From NCBI RefSeq assembly GCF_026343945.1, contig NZ_JAPKNJ010000001.1, positions 1,240,001 to 1,304,000 on the forward strand: a stretch of DNA of 64,000 nt. Direction: 5' to 3'. The stretch is from Kaistia algarum (GTDB lineage Bacteria > Pseudomonadota > Alphaproteobacteria > Rhizobiales > Kaistiaceae). Shown piece after piece: positions 24,295-34,504 of the stretch. Each line of letters opens with the position of its first letter. Position 1 is the stretch's first letter. Position numbers and translations under genes: made by a program. Under the pieces are notes generated by a model. The model saw only the letters and a list, made by a program, of their open reading frames with translations, had not been told where the DNA came from and ran no database searches.

Positions 24295-25518
24295 GTGAGT
24301 GGGGAAAGTGCCGCAAGAGAGCGGTGGCTGTCCATCGTCGGGATCGGCGAGGACGGCGTCTATGGCCTGTCGCCGATCGGCCGACGGCTGATCGAGACGG
24401 CCGATTATGTATTCGGCGGCGAGCGCCACATCGCCCTCGCCGGTCCGCTGATCAAGGGCGAAGCAATAGCGTGGCCTTCGCCATTCGACCTCGGCGACCT
24501 GCTGGCGAAGCGCGGCGAGCGCGTCACCGTGCTCGCCTCGGGCGACCCGTTTCACTACGGCGTTGGCAACACCATCGTCCGCAGCCTGCCGCTTTCCGAA
24601 ATGCTGGTCGTGCCGGCGCCCTCGGCTTTCAGCCTTGCCGCCAGCCGGCTCGGGTGGTCGCTGGCCGAGACGACGACGCTGTCGCTGCATGGCCGGTCGA
24701 TCGACCTCGTCAAGCCGCATCTCTTCGAAGGCGAGCGCATCCTGGCGCTGACCTCGAACGAATCGGCGCCGTGGGAGATCGCGGCGCTCTTGTCGCGCAT
24801 CGGCTTCGGCCGCTCGCGGCTCACCGTGCTGGAGGCGCTCGGCGGGCGCGACGAGACGATCCGCACTGCGACGGCGGCCGGATTCGATCTCGACACTATC
24901 AATCCGCTCAATGTGCTGGCGATCGAGGCCCATGCCGGTCCCGGAGCCCGCATCCTGGCGCGAGCCCCCGGCCTGCCGGACGAACTGTTCGAAACCGACG
25001 GGCAGATCACCAAGCACGAGATCCGCGCCCTGGCGCTGGCCGCCCTGTCGCCACGGCCGGGCGAACTGCTCTGGGACATCGGCGCCGGCTCGGGATCGAT
25101 TGCCATCGAATGGATGCTCTCCGATCGTCGCTCGCGCGCCGCCGCTATCGAATCGAACGAGGAGCGCGCCGACCGCATCCTGCGCAACGCGGCCGCCTTT
25201 GGCGTTCCGGAGCTGATGATCGTGCAGGGCCGCGCGCCCGAGGCCCTAGCCGGCCTGCCGACGCCCAACGCTGTGTTCATTGGCGGGGGATCGACCGAGC
25301 CGGGCCTCATCCAATCCGCAAGGGCGGCGCTGGCACCGCGCGGGCGTCTCGTCGTCAATGCGGTGACGCTCGAATCCGAAGCGCTGCTGCTCGCTCAGCA
25401 CGCTAGCCTCGGCGGCTCGCTGATCCGCATCCAGATCGACCGCGCCCGCCCGCTCGGCGGCAAGACCGGCTGGGAGCCGGCGCGGCCGATCCTGCAATGG
25501 AGCTGGACCAAGCCATGA
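24295..25518 (+). CDS. cobL: Precorrin-6Y C5,15-methyltransferase (decarboxylating), CobL
   Basis: CobL is a fusion of CbiE-like and CbiT-like methylases. Residues 1-200 are the tetrapyrrole methylase (WLSIVGIGEDGVYGLSP, ASGDPFHYGVG). The C-terminal half is a Rossmann SAM domain (LLWDIGAGSGSIAIEWM, FIGGGSTEPGL) that decarboxylates and methylates. GTG 24295 was chosen because the family begins just before WLSIVGIGEDG and because longer starts run into the cobK start region. Confidence 0.91.
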   Translation: MSGESAARERWLSIVGIGEDGVYGLSPIGRRLIETADYVFGGERHIALAGPLIKGEAIAWPSPFDLGDLLAKRGERVTVLASGDPFHYGVGNTIVRSLPLSEMLVVPAPSAFSLAASRLGWSLAETTTLSLHGRSIDLVKPHLFEGERILALTSNESAPWEIAALLSRIGFGRSRLTVLEALGGRDETIRTATAAGFDLDTINPLNVLAIEAHAGPGARILARAPGLPDELFETDGQITKHEIRALALAALSPRPGELLWDIGAGSGSIAIEWMLSDRRSRAAAIESNEERADRILRNAAAFGVPELMIVQGRAPEALAGLPTPNAVFIGGGSTEPGLIQSARAALAPRGRLVVNAVTLESEALLLAQHASLGGSLIRIQIDRARPLGGKTGWEPARPILQWSWTKP

Positions 25519-25531
25519 TCGGCAATTGGCC

Positions 25532-25930
25532 ATGATCGTCGCCGGAATCGGCTGCCGCAAGGGCGCCGCGGCCAGCGACGTGCTCGCGGCCATCGGCGCG
25601 GCGCTGGACGAAGCGCATCTGGCCGCTGCCGCGCTCGATTGGCTCGCCGCCCCGGCGGAAAAAGGTGGCGAGGCCGGCATCGTCGAGGCGGCGGAACGGC
25701 TGCAGCGCCCTTTGGTGCTGGTTCCATCCGATCGCCTCCAAAAAGCGGGAGAACGAACCGTAACCCGTTCCGAGCGCGTCGTGGCCCTGTTCAAGGTTCC
25801 ATCCGTCGCCGAAGCCTCGGCGCTGGCGGCGGCCGGCGAGGCGTCGCGGCTCATCGTCGCCCGGCGCGTATCCGGGGCGGCGACCTGCGCGCTCGCCCAG
25901 AGCGATCCTCCTGCCGGAACCGACAAGTGA
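25532..25930 (+). CDS. cobE: Cobalamin biosynthesis protein CobE (CbiG C-terminal-like)
   Basis: This 132-residue protein corresponds to CobE, equivalent to the C-terminal domain of CbiG, with the conserved opening [19 protein letters not shown] and the later pair [24 protein letters not shown]. The role in the aerobic pathway is still poorly defined. ATG 25532 follows cobL by 13 bases, and its stop overlaps the cobM GTG. Confidence 0.88.
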   Translation: MIVAGIGCRKGAAASDVLAAIGAALDEAHLAAAALDWLAAPAEKGGEAGIVEAAERLQRPLVLVPSDRLQKAGERTVTRSERVVALFKVPSVAEASALAAAGEASRLIVARRVSGAATCALAQSDPPAGTDK

Positions 25931-26691
25931 GCGTGCATTTCATCGGCGCGGGCCCCGGCGCCGCCGACCTCATCACGGTTCGCGGCCGCGATATTCTGGA
26001 GCGCTCGCCGGTCTGCCTCTATGCCGGATCGACCGTGGCGAAGGAGGTGCTCGCCTGGTGCCCACCGCATGCAAGGCTGGTCGACACGGCGCCGCTCGAC
26101 CTCGACGCGATCGAGGCGGAATATGTCGCCGCCCATGCAGCCGGGCTCGACGTGGCGCGGCTGCATTCGGGCGATCTTTCCATCTATAGCGCGCTCGCCG
26201 AGCAGATCCGCCGGCTGGAGAAGCACGGCATTCCCTATACGCTGACGCCGGGCGTTCCCGCCTTCGCCGCCGCCGCCGCCTCGCTGGGGCGCGAATTGAC
26301 CGTGCCGGAAGTGGCGCAGAGCTTGGTGCTGACCCGAATTTCGGGCCGCGCCTCGAAAATGCCGGAAGGCGAGACGCTGGCCGCCTTTGCCGCGACGGGC
26401 ACGACGCTGGCGATCCACCTGGCCGTGCAGGCGCTGGACCGGATCGAGCGCGAATTGCTGCCCTTCTATGGCCCGGATTGCCCGGCGGCGATCGTCTTCC
26501 GCGCTTCCTGGCCCGACGAGCGCATCGTGCGCACGACGCTGGGTGCGCTGGCGGGCTCGATCGAGGGGCTGGAGATTTCCCGCAGCGCGCTGGTGCTGGT
26601 CGGCCCGGCACTGGGCGGCGGCGATTTCGCCGAAAGCGCGCTCTACCGGCCCGACTATGTCCGGCAGTTCCGTGGCGGCGGAACAAAGTGA
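25927..26691 (+). CDS. cobM: Precorrin-4 C11-methyltransferase
   Basis: The 254-residue protein is the CobM/CbiF tetrapyrrole methylase acting on C-11. [33 protein letters not shown], the SAM loop [19 protein letters not shown] and [14 protein letters not shown] are diagnostic. GTG 25927 overlaps the cobE stop as GTGA, and the cobM stop overlaps the cobB GTG in the same way. Confidence 0.94.
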   Translation: MSVHFIGAGPGAADLITVRGRDILERSPVCLYAGSTVAKEVLAWCPPHARLVDTAPLDLDAIEAEYVAAHAAGLDVARLHSGDLSIYSALAEQIRRLEKHGIPYTLTPGVPAFAAAAASLGRELTVPEVAQSLVLTRISGRASKMPEGETLAAFAATGTTLAIHLAVQALDRIERELLPFYGPDCPAAIVFRASWPDERIVRTTLGALAGSIEGLEISRSALVLVGPALGGGDFAESALYRPDYVRQFRGGGTK

Positions 26692-28004
26692 GCGCGCGCG
26701 GCGTCGTGCTTTCGGCCGTGCGGTCCTCGTCCGGCAAGACGGTGGTCGCGACCGGCATTCTCGCGGCACTGGCGCGACGGGGCATGCGCGTCCGGGGCGC
26801 CAAGAGCGGCCCCGACTATATCGATCCCGCCTTCCATGCCGCGGCGAGCGGCGCGCCGAGCTTCAATCTCGATAGCTGGGCGATGGCCCCCCCGCTGCTG
26901 GACGGCCTGCTTCAGTTATCGTCGCAAGATGCCGACCTTCTTTTGATCGAAGGCGCGCTCGGCCTCTTCGACGGGGTCAGCGGCCCGCCGGGCCGGCGCG
27001 GCTCGACGGCCGATCTCGCCGCCCGATTCCGCTTGCCCGTCATCCTGGTCCATGACGTCTCCGGCCAGTCACAGACCGTCGCGGCGATTCTCCGCGGCAT
27101 GATGCTGCATGATCCCGATGTCCGTGTTGCCGGCGTCATCCTGAACCGCGTCGGCAGCGAGCGGCACCGGCGGCTAGTCGAGGAAGCCGTGGGTGCGATC
27201 GGATTGCCCGTGCTCGGCGCCTTGCCGCGCCAGGCCGACCTGCAACTGCCGGAGCGGCATCTGGGCCTCGTGCAGGCCGGCGAGGATGCGGCGATCGGCG
27301 CCACGATCGCCAGGATCGCCGACAGCATCGAGCGTCACTGCGATCTCGACGCCATCGCCGCGCTGGCCCTGCCGCCGGCCCTCGCCGATGCCTCTCCCGC
27401 CGCGCCCGCCCTGCCACCGCCAGGACAGCGCATCGCGCTCGCCTCGGATGCCGCCTTCTCCTTCCTCTATCCGCATGTGATCGCCGGCTGGCGCGCGGCG
27501 GGCGCACGCCTCGTTCCGTTCTCACCGCTGGCGGACGAAGCGCCCCCATCGAATTGCGATGCCTGCTGGCTGCCCGGCGGCTATCCGGAGCTTCACGCCG
27601 CCCGTATCGCTTCGGCCGAAACCTTTCTCGGCGGCCTGCGCCGCTTCGCCGAGGCCCGGCCGGTGCATGGCGAATGCGGCGGCCACATGGTGCTCGGTCG
27701 CGCGCTCGTCGATGCGGACGGCGTCCGCCACACCATGGCCGGGCTGCTCGACCACGTCACGAGCTTTGCCGAGCGCCGTCTCCATCTCGGCTACCGCGTG
27801 GCGACGCTTTCCGGCGACGGCATCCTGGGGCAGGCCGGCACGATCCTTCGCGGCCACGAATTCCACTATTCGGTGCTGGTCGAACGCGGCGGCGACGCGC
27901 CTTTCGCCTTCCTGCAGGATGCGCGCGGCGAAGCCCTCGGTCCCGAAGGCGGCCGGCGCGGCCTCGTTTCGGGCAGCTATTTCCACGCGATCGCCAACGC
28001 ATAG
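26688..28004 (+). CDS. cobB: Hydrogenobyrinic acid a,c-diamide synthase (glutamine-hydrolysing)
   Basis: CobB amidates the a and c side chains of hydrogenobyrinate using ATP and glutamine. The 438-residue protein has a P-loop-type N-terminal domain ([29 protein letters not shown]) and a C-terminal class I glutamine amidotransferase domain with the nucleophile Cys in [11 protein letters not shown] and a His near the end (GSYFHAI). It is the last gene of the cob cluster; cobNST, cobO, cobQ and cobW are not in this window. Confidence 0.93.
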   Translation: MSARGVVLSAVRSSSGKTVVATGILAALARRGMRVRGAKSGPDYIDPAFHAAASGAPSFNLDSWAMAPPLLDGLLQLSSQDADLLLIEGALGLFDGVSGPPGRRGSTADLAARFRLPVILVHDVSGQSQTVAAILRGMMLHDPDVRVAGVILNRVGSERHRRLVEEAVGAIGLPVLGALPRQADLQLPERHLGLVQAGEDAAIGATIARIADSIERHCDLDAIAALALPPALADASPAAPALPPPGQRIALASDAAFSFLYPHVIAGWRAAGARLVPFSPLADEAPPSNCDACWLPGGYPELHAARIASAETFLGGLRRFAEARPVHGECGGHMVLGRALVDADGVRHTMAGLLDHVTSFAERRLHLGYRVATLSGDGILGQAGTILRGHEFHYSVLVERGGDAPFAFLQDARGEALGPEGGRRGLVSGSYFHAIANA

Positions 28005-28195
28005 GCCGGCCGCAACGCCCAAAGGAATGCGGTTCAGGCGAAGCCCTTCCCAACGCGGAATGCCCATCCCATATAGCTCTTCACAACCCCTACCGCCCCC
28101 TCCCGGTGCATGGTCGTCAAATCGTCAAACTAAGCGATTGCGCTGCAGCGAGATTATCGGCAGGATTCCCTTCTGCGACGTGCGACCAGGTTCCG

Positions 28196-28525
28196 ATGAG
28201 CAAAGACATCCGTCGATCTGACGACGGCGATTCCGGCATCGGCATCGCCACCAAAGTCCGGCCGAAGACCAAGCGGCCGAACCTCTACCGCGTGCTCCTG
28301 CTCAACGACGATTACACGCCGATGGAGTTCGTGGTGCACGTCCTGGAACGGTTCTTCAACAAGAACCGGGAGGAAGCGACGCAGATCATGCTGCATGTGC
28401 ATCAGCATGGCATGGGGGAGTGTGGAGTCTTCACCTTTGAAGTGGCCGAGACCAAGGTCACGCAGGTGATGGATTTCGCCCGCAAGCACCAGCATCCGCT
28501 GCAATGCGTGATGGAAAGGAAGTGA
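28196..28525 (+). CDS. clpS: ATP-dependent Clp protease adaptor ClpS
   Basis: ClpS delivers N-end-rule substrates to ClpAP. The 109-residue protein has a flexible N-terminus and the conserved [23 protein letters not shown] core, [19 protein letters not shown] and a C-terminal [10 protein letters not shown]. The Asn-Asp-Asp and His residues lining the N-degron pocket are present. It is 9 bases upstream of clpA, the usual arrangement. Confidence 0.95.
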   Translation: MSKDIRRSDDGDSGIGIATKVRPKTKRPNLYRVLLLNDDYTPMEFVVHVLERFFNKNREEATQIMLHVHQHGMGECGVFTFEVAETKVTQVMDFARKHQHPLQCVMERK

Positions 28526-28534
28526 GGTCCTAAC

Positions 28535-30979
28535 GTGCCGTCATTCTCCCGCAGCCTCGAAAAGGCACTCCACCAGGCCCTCGCTCTCGCGAACGAGCGC
28601 CATCAGGAATATGCCACGCTCGAGCATCTCCTCCTCGCCCTGATCGAAGATCAGGACGCGGCCGCCGTCATGCGCGCCTGCAATGTCGATCTCGACGTGC
28701 TGAAGCGCAGCCTCGTCGACTATATCGACACCGAACTCGCCAATCTTGCCCGCGGCCCCGAAGAAGATTCGAAGCCGACCGCCGGCTTCCAGCGCGTGAT
28801 CCAGCGCGCTGTCATCCATGTCCAGTCGTCCGGCCGCGAGGAAGTGACCGGCGCCAACGTGCTCGTCGCCATTTTCGCCGAGCGCGAGAGCCATGCCGCC
28901 TATTTCCTGCAGGAGCAGGACATGACGCGCTATGACGCGGTCAACTATATCTCGCATGGCATCGCCAAGCGGGCCGGGATGAGCGAGAGCCGGCCGGTGC
29001 GCGGCGTCGATGATGACGCGGCGACGGTCGAAAGCCGCGAGGACGGCAGCAAGAAGAAGGCCGACGCGCTCGAGGCCTATTGCGTCAATCTGAACGAGAA
29101 GGCCAAGAAGGGTAAGATCGACCCCCTGATCGGCCGCGACACCGAGATTTCCCGCACGATCCAGATCCTCTGCCGCCGCCAGAAGAACAATCCGCTCTTC
29201 GTCGGCGACCCGGGCGTCGGCAAGACGGCGATCGCGGAAGGGCTTGCCAAGCGCATCGTCGAGGGCGACGTGCCGGACGTTCTCGCCGGTTCGACCATCT
29301 TTTCGCTCGACATGGGCACGCTGCTCGCTGGAACGCGCTATCGCGGCGATTTCGAGGAGCGGCTGAAGCAGGTCGTCAAGGAGATCGAGGACTATCCGGG
29401 CTCGATCCTGTTCATCGACGAGATCCATACGGTGATCGGCGCCGGCGCCACCTCGGGCGGGGCGATGGACGCCTCGAACCTGCTGAAGCCGGCGCTCGCC
29501 TCCGGCGCGATCCGCTGCATCGGCTCGACCACCTACAAGGAATATCGCCAGTTCTTCGAAAAGGACCGTGCCCTGGTGCGGCGCTTCCAGAAGATCGACG
29601 TCAACGAGCCGACGATCCCCGACGCGATCGAGATCCTGAAGGGCCTCAAGCCCTATTTCGAGGACTTCCACCGCGTTCGCTATACCAATGACGCGATCAA
29701 GTCGGCGGTGGAACTGTCGGCGCGCTATATCCATGACCGCAAGCTGCCGGACAAGGCGATCGACGTAATCGACGAAACCGGCGCCTCGCAGATGCTCGTG
29801 CCAGAGGGCCGGCGGAAGAAGACGATCGGCGTCAAGGAGATCGAGGACACGATCGCCACCATGGCGCGGATCCCGCCCAAGACCGTGTCTAAGAACGACG
29901 CCGAGGTCCTGCGTTCGCTGGAAACGACGCTGAAGCGGGTCGTCTACGGCCAGGACAAGGCGATCGAGCAGGTCACTTCGGCGATCAAGCTCGCCCGGGC
30001 CGGTCTGCGCGAACCCGAAAAGCCGATCGGCTCCTATCTCTTCGCCGGCCCGACCGGCGTCGGCAAGACCGAAGTGGCCAAGCAGTTGGCCGCCAGCCTC
30101 GGCGTCGAGCTGATCCGCTTCGACATGTCGGAATATATGGAGCGCCACACAGTCTCGCGACTGATCGGCGCGCCGCCCGGCTATGTCGGCTTCGACCAGG
30201 GCGGCCTTTTGACCGACGGCGTCGACCAGCATCCGCATTGCGTGCTGCTGCTCGACGAGATCGAGAAGGCGCATCCGGACCTGTTCAACATCCTTCTTCA
30301 GGTCATGGACCACGGCAAGCTGACCGACCACAACGGCAAGCAGGTCGATTTCCGCAATGTCGTCCTGATCATGACGACCAATGCCGGCGCCGCCGACCTC
30401 GCCAAGCCGAACATCGGCTTCGGAAATTCGGTGCGCGATCCGGACGACCAGGAGGCGATCAACCGCCTGTTCGCGCCGGAATTCCGCAACCGCCTCGACG
30501 CGATCGTGCAGTTCGGCAATCTGCCGATCGAGATCGTGCATTCGGTGGTGCAGAAATTCGTGCTGCAGCTCGAGGCCCAGCTCGCCGATCGCGGCGTCAC
30601 CTTCGATCTCTCGCCCGAGTCGATCGATTGGCTCGCCAAGAAGGGTTACGACCGCCAGATGGGCGCCCGCCCGCTCGGCCGCATCATCCAGCAATACATC
30701 AAGCAGCCGCTGGCGGATGAGGTCCTGTTCGGGAAGCTGAAGAAGGGCGGAACGGTCAAGATCACGGTGGTGAAGGGCGAAGATGGCGGCGACGTGCTGC
30801 ACCTCGATCCGATCGAGGACGGCCCGGTAACGCCGAAGCCCGAGCCAGAAGAGCCGAAAGCCAAGGCCGCAAGGCCGAAGCGCAAGGCGGCGACAACGGC
30901 GAGCAAGGCGGTGGCGGCTCCGAAGACCCCGCCGAAGCGCGGCGGCCTGGTACCGAAGGTGCCGCTGAAGACGGAGTGA
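28535..30979 (+). CDS. clpA: ATP-dependent Clp protease ATP-binding subunit ClpA
   Basis: The 814-residue AAA+ unfoldase partners with ClpP. It has the N-terminal Clp-N repeats (residues 1-150), a first ATPase module (Walker A GDPGVGKT, Walker [10 protein letters not shown]), a second module ([20 protein letters not shown]) and the D2-small domain. The C-terminus carries an extra Pro/Lys/Ala-rich tail of about 50 residues, common in rhizobial ClpA. The start is GTG 28535 with GAGGT upstream. Confidence 0.95.
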   Translation: MPSFSRSLEKALHQALALANERHQEYATLEHLLLALIEDQDAAAVMRACNVDLDVLKRSLVDYIDTELANLARGPEEDSKPTAGFQRVIQRAVIHVQSSGREEVTGANVLVAIFAERESHAAYFLQEQDMTRYDAVNYISHGIAKRAGMSESRPVRGVDDDAATVESREDGSKKKADALEAYCVNLNEKAKKGKIDPLIGRDTEISRTIQILCRRQKNNPLFVGDPGVGKTAIAEGLAKRIVEGDVPDVLAGSTIFSLDMGTLLAGTRYRGDFEERLKQVVKEIEDYPGSILFIDEIHTVIGAGATSGGAMDASNLLKPALASGAIRCIGSTTYKEYRQFFEKDRALVRRFQKIDVNEPTIPDAIEILKGLKPYFEDFHRVRYTNDAIKSAVELSARYIHDRKLPDKAIDVIDETGASQMLVPEGRRKKTIGVKEIEDTIATMARIPPKTVSKNDAEVLRSLETTLKRVVYGQDKAIEQVTSAIKLARAGLREPEKPIGSYLFAGPTGVGKTEVAKQLAASLGVELIRFDMSEYMERHTVSRLIGAPPGYVGFDQGGLLTDGVDQHPHCVLLLDEIEKAHPDLFNILLQVMDHGKLTDHNGKQVDFRNVVLIMTTNAGAADLAKPNIGFGNSVRDPDDQEAINRLFAPEFRNRLDAIVQFGNLPIEIVHSVVQKFVLQLEAQLADRGVTFDLSPESIDWLAKKGYDRQMGARPLGRIIQQYIKQPLADEVLFGKLKKGGTVKITVVKGEDGGDVLHLDPIEDGPVTPKPEPEEPKAKAARPKRKAATTASKAVAAPKTPPKRGGLVPKVPLKTE

Positions 30980-30998
30980 TCCAACCGAAATCGACAGG

Positions 30999-31023
30999 AA
31001 GGGCGCCTCCGGGCGCCCTTTTT
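30999..31023 (+). terminator. Rho-independent terminator of clpS-clpA
   Basis: AAGGGCGCC and GGGCGCCCTT form a GC-rich stem with a 3-4-base loop and a T tail. It reaches the convergent sigma-factor stop at 31023, so it may act in both directions. Confidence 0.85.
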
Positions 31024-31922
31024 CATGCCGCCTTGCCGACCGGCAGCGTGGCAAACCCGGCAAGACCGGACAGCTTGTCGGGGTTTCTCACAATATAGAT
31101 TGCGACGATGCGTCCGTCCTCGATGGCGAAACTCGTCGTCTGCAGGATGCCGGCCGGGTCAATGGAGACATAGCCTGGCAGACCCGAGACGAGTAGCGGA
31201 CCGGACCAGGTTCGTGGTCCCTCGGGATGCTTGCCCGTGATGCCGCGGAAGAACCGGAAGATCCTGTCGCCGCCTACGATGGGATTGAGCGTCGCCACGA
31301 CTTTGCCCCCTCCATCGTTGTGGAGGATGGCAGATTGGGCGAGGAGATCGCGCAGCGGCTCGACATTCCCTGTCCGGATCGCCTCGAAGAAGGCAGCGGC
31401 GACGCGCTGGCCCTCCTCAGGCGCAACCGGATAGCGCGCCTTCACCTCGCCGACATGGCTGCGGGCACGTACCAGCAATTGCCGGCACGCCGGGGGACTG
31501 CGCTGCAGCGCGTCGGCCAGGTCGGGCAGTTCCATGTCGAGGAGATCGTGCAGGACGAACGCCGCACGCTCCAGCGGCGAGAGGCGTTCCAGGGCCAGCA
31601 TCAGCGCCACGGGGGCGTCGATACGCTCCTCGGGCGTGAGCGTTGCGGGAAGCGTCTCGACGACCGGATCCGGCAGCCACGGGCCGACATAGGCTTCCCG
31701 CCGAACCCGGGCCGAGCCGAGCCAATCGAGGCACAATCGCGTCACCACGGTCGCGAGCCAACTGCGCCGGTTCGCGATATCCATCGGAGACGTATGGTAC
31801 CAGCGCAGGAATGCATCCTGGACGATATCCTGCGCGTCGGCGAACGAACCGAGCATGCGATAGGCAAGGCCCGTCAGGAACGGACGATACTGCTCGAATT
31901 CGGTGGCCGACGCTTCGCTCAT
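31023..31922 (-). CDS. sigJ: ECF41-type RNA polymerase sigma factor (SigJ-like)
   Basis: The 299-residue protein has sigma region 2 (YRMLGSFADAQDIVQDAFLRWY), sigma region 4 (LSPLERAAFVLHDLLDMELPDLADAL) and a C-terminal SnoaL-like extension of about 110 residues holding NPDKL near its end. This fused extension is the mark of ECF41, where it takes the regulatory role of an anti-sigma factor. It lies 13 bases after the carboxymuconolactone decarboxylase-like gene, the standard ECF41 partner. Confidence 0.9.
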   Translation of the reverse strand: MSEASATEFEQYRPFLTGLAYRMLGSFADAQDIVQDAFLRWYHTSPMDIANRRSWLATVVTRLCLDWLGSARVRREAYVGPWLPDPVVETLPATLTPEERIDAPVALMLALERLSPLERAAFVLHDLLDMELPDLADALQRSPPACRQLLVRARSHVGEVKARYPVAPEEGQRVAAAFFEAIRTGNVEPLRDLLAQSAILHNDGGGKVVATLNPIVGGDRIFRFFRGITGKHPEGPRTWSGPLLVSGLPGYVSIDPAGILQTTSFAIEDGRIVAIYIVRNPDKLSGLAGFATLPVGKAA

Positions 31923-31935
31923 GATCTCTTCTGCA

Positions 31936-32406
31936 TCAAGCCGCAGCCCGCGCCGATCCCCTGACATCGTTCGGATGCACCGTCCGGAAGCCGACCGCAA
32001 GCCGGTTCCAGCTGTTGATCACGGCGATCGCCAGCGACAGGTCGACCTGCTCGCGCGGGGAGAAGTGCTCCGCGAGCAGGGCATAGTCCGCATCGCTCGC
32101 CCCGTTCTGCGGCAGGAGCGTCAATGCCTCGGTCCAGGCGAGAGCCGCCTTCTCGCGCGGCGTATAGAGCTGCGATTCACGCCAGGCGGACAGAAGGTAG
32201 ATCCGCTCTTCGCTCTCGCCGGCCTTGCGGGCGTCTTCCGTATGCATATGCAGGCAATTGGCACAGCCATTGATCTGCGAAGCGCGGATTTTCACCAACT
32301 CGGCGAGGCTGTGCTCGATCGAAGATTGGCCGACATACTGGCTAACCGCCAGCATCGCCTTAACCGCCTCCGGGGCGGCGCCATAGAAGCTCAGTCGTTC
32401 GGACAT
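31936..32406 (-). CDS. Carboxymuconolactone decarboxylase/AhpD-family protein, ECF41 partner
   Basis: This 156-residue CMD-domain protein has the CxxC and following His of the alkylhydroperoxidase motif (NGCANCLHMHTEDARKAG), so it could reduce peroxides or act as a redox enzyme. The genes encoding ECF41 sigma factors are normally paired with such a protein as their main target. The ATG at 32406 was taken because the ECF41-type promoter at 32437-32463 lies only 31 bases upstream. Confidence 0.88.
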   Translation of the reverse strand: MSERLSFYGAAPEAVKAMLAVSQYVGQSSIEHSLAELVKIRASQINGCANCLHMHTEDARKAGESEERIYLLSAWRESQLYTPREKAALAWTEALTLLPQNGASDADYALLAEHFSPREQVDLSLAIAVINSWNRLAVGFRTVHPNDVRGSARAAA

Positions 32407-32436
32407 GAAACGTCTCCATCGGGTTGACGCGGCTAA

Positions 32437-32463
32437 GACGAAATGGCGAGGCGGTCTGTGACA
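32437..32463 (-). promoter_or_regulatory. ECF41-type promoter
   Basis: On the minus strand, TGTCACA (32463-32457) is followed after exactly 16 bases by CGTC (32440-32437). This is the ECF41 target consensus known from Bacillus and Rhodobacter studies. It lies just upstream of the CMD gene and so should drive the CMD-sigJ operon autogenously. Confidence 0.85.
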
Positions 32464-32630
32464 CGTCGGTGGCTCCTTTTCTTCACCGACCCCCGCGAAC
32501 ATTTCCCGGCGATGCGGCTTCTGCCCTTCACGATCGTTTCACTCGGTTCAATCCGGATAGCCCGGCACGCCGCGCCGTTGTAAGGTCCGGCCGAATTTTC
32601 GGACTCATTCCCGCGATGGAGGGTAGCGAC

Positions 32631-34064
32631 ATGACGGAACTGGCGGATATCGGCGTACTCGGTTTGGCCGTCATGGGTGCGAATCTCGCGCGCAATGCCG
32701 CCCGCAAGGGCTTTGGCGTCGCGGTGTTCAACCGGCATGGCGAGCGGACGGACGAACTCATCTCGCAATTCGGCTCGGAGGGCCGGTTCTCGCCGTCCAA
32801 GGAGATCGCCGATTTCGTCGCTTCGATCGCGCGGCCGCGCCCGATCATCATCATGGTCAAGGCCGGCCAGCCGGTCGATGAGGTGATCGAGGAACTAATC
32901 CCGCATCTCGATGAAGGCGACATCATCATCGATGGGGGCAATTCGCTGTTCACCGACACCAATCGCCGCTTCCACTATCTGACCGAAAAGAAGCTGCGCT
33001 TCATCGGCATGGGCGTTTCGGGCGGCGAGGAAGGTGCGCTGGAAGGCCCCAGCATGATGCCGGGTGGCACGCGCGAGGCCTATGCCCGCATCGAGCCGAT
33101 CGTGACCAAGATGGCGGCGCAGGTCGATGGCGAGCCGTGCTGCACCTATATCGGCACCGAGGGCTCCGGCCATTTCGTCAAGATGGTCCATAACGGCATC
33201 GAATATGCCGACATGCAGCTCATCACCGAGGCCTATGATCTGTTCAAGACGGTCTATGGCCTTGAGGCGCCTGCCATTGCCGAGATATTCGCGGAATGGA
33301 ACAAGGGTGAGCTGAACTCCTATCTGATCGAGATCACCTCCGACGTGCTCAGCAAGATCGACTCGACGGGCAAGCCGCTCGTTGATTCGATTGTCGATGA
33401 AGCCGAGCAGAAGGGCACCGGCCGCTGGACGGCGCAATCGGCGCTCGATCTCGGCATTCCGCTCACCTCGATCACCGAGGCGGTGTTTGCCCGCGCCCTG
33501 TCGGCGCGCCGCGCCGAGCGCGCGGAATCGGAAAAGCTGCTGCCGCATGCCCCGGTCCCGGTCCGGACGCCGACAGCCGCCGATATCGACGCGATCCGCG
33601 ATGCGCTGTTCGCCTCCAAGATCGTGGCCTATGCGCAGGGGTTCGAGCAGCTCGCGGTTGCCGCCAAGCAATATGGCTGGGATCTGAAGCTCGACGAACT
33701 GGCGACCATCTGGCGCGGCGGCTGCATCATCCGCGCCCGCTTCCTGAACCGCATCCGCGAGGCCTATCGCTCCGGCGCCGGCGGGTCGAACCTTATCCTG
33801 CAGGATTATTTCCGCGACGCGGTCACGAAGGCCGAGCCGAGCTGGCGCAAGGTCGTCGGGCTCGCCATCGAAAACGGCATTCCGGTGCCGGCCTTCTCGT
33901 CGTCGCTCGCCTATTATGACGGCCTGCGCCGCGCGCGCGGCCCCGCCAATCTGCTGCAGGGCCTGCGCGACTATTTTGGCGCGCACACCTATGCCCGTCT
34001 CGACAAGCCGGGCAAGTTCCATACGCGGTGGAGCCAGGATGGCGAGGAAGTGCAGGTTTCCTGA
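32631..34064 (+). CDS. gnd: 6-phosphogluconate dehydrogenase, decarboxylating
   Basis: The 477-residue protein oxidatively decarboxylates 6-phosphogluconate to ribulose 5-phosphate with NADP+. GVLGLAVMGANLARN binds the nucleotide, IIDGGNSLFTDT and GMGVSGGEEGALEGPSMMPGG hold the substrate loop, and the catalytic Lys and Asn occur in GHFVKMVHNGIEY. A GGAGGG ribosome site supports ATG 32631. Length is the normal long form. Confidence 0.94.
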   Translation: MTELADIGVLGLAVMGANLARNAARKGFGVAVFNRHGERTDELISQFGSEGRFSPSKEIADFVASIARPRPIIIMVKAGQPVDEVIEELIPHLDEGDIIIDGGNSLFTDTNRRFHYLTEKKLRFIGMGVSGGEEGALEGPSMMPGGTREAYARIEPIVTKMAAQVDGEPCCTYIGTEGSGHFVKMVHNGIEYADMQLITEAYDLFKTVYGLEAPAIAEIFAEWNKGELNSYLIEITSDVLSKIDSTGKPLVDSIVDEAEQKGTGRWTAQSALDLGIPLTSITEAVFARALSARRAERAESEKLLPHAPVPVRTPTAADIDAIRDALFASKIVAYAQGFEQLAVAAKQYGWDLKLDELATIWRGGCIIRARFLNRIREAYRSGAGGSNLILQDYFRDAVTKAEPSWRKVVGLAIENGIPVPAFSSSLAYYDGLRRARGPANLLQGLRDYFGAHTYARLDKPGKFHTRWSQDGEEVQVS

Positions 34065-34077
34065 GCGTCATCCTGCC

Positions 34078-34098
34078 GGCGGCGCGGTTCGCGCCGCC
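34078..34098. terminator. Hairpin between gnd and the convergent receiver gene
   Basis: GGCGGCGCG and CGCGCCGCC are perfect 9-base arms around GTT, placed between the gnd stop (34064) and the convergent stop at 34100. It lacks a T-run, so terminator function is only likely. Confidence 0.45.
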
Positions 34099-34099
34099 C

Positions 34100-34504
34100 C
34101 TACCCCTCAAGAAGCAGACGGATTCGCCGGGCGAGTTCGTCCATCTCGATAGGCTTTCCCACGAGGTCCATGCCGCGCGCCGGGAGTCCGAGCGCGCTTG
34201 TGTCACTTCCGGAATAACCGGTCGCGAACAGCACCTTGAGATCCGGCTGCAGGCCTCGCGCTACCTCGGCCAGTTCCCGGCCGTCCATGCCCGGAAGGCC
34301 GACATCCGTCAGCATCAGGTCGAACCGGTCGCCACGGCGAAGCAGGGCTAGCGCCTCGGATGCGTCCTGTGCCTCGACGGTGCGAAAGCCGAGGTCATCG
34401 AGCTGATCGACGACAAGCATGCGCACGATGGGCTCGTCTTCGACCACGAGGATCGTAGCTTCGGCCGACCAGTTGGTTGCAGGATTGTCGATCTTTATGT
34501 TCAT
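34100..34504 (-). CDS. Stand-alone response-regulator receiver protein
   Basis: The 134-residue product is one CheY-like receiver domain with no output domain. The acidic pocket (LVVEDEPIVR), the phospho-acceptor Asp in LMLTDVGLPGMDG, Thr of FATGYSG and Lys of LVGKPIEM are all present. Such proteins usually act in phosphorelays or on protein partners. No kinase gene is adjacent. Confidence 0.88.
   Translation of the reverse strand: MNIKIDNPATNWSAEATILVVEDEPIVRMLVVDQLDDLGFRTVEAQDASEALALLRRGDRFDLMLTDVGLPGMDGRELAEVARGLQPDLKVLFATGYSGSDTSALGLPARGMDLVGKPIEMDELARRIRLLLEG

Noticed and set aside
28005..28195. tRNA or small RNA gene between cobB and clpS
   Set aside because: No cloverleaf-like arms or TPsiC-type sequence could be found; the gap reads as a plain promoter region.
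28541..31063. Very long minus-strand open frame opposite clpA
   Set aside because: It is the GC-rich antisense shadow of a clear clpA gene, and its protein is rich in low-complexity Arg/Asp/Leu without any domain.
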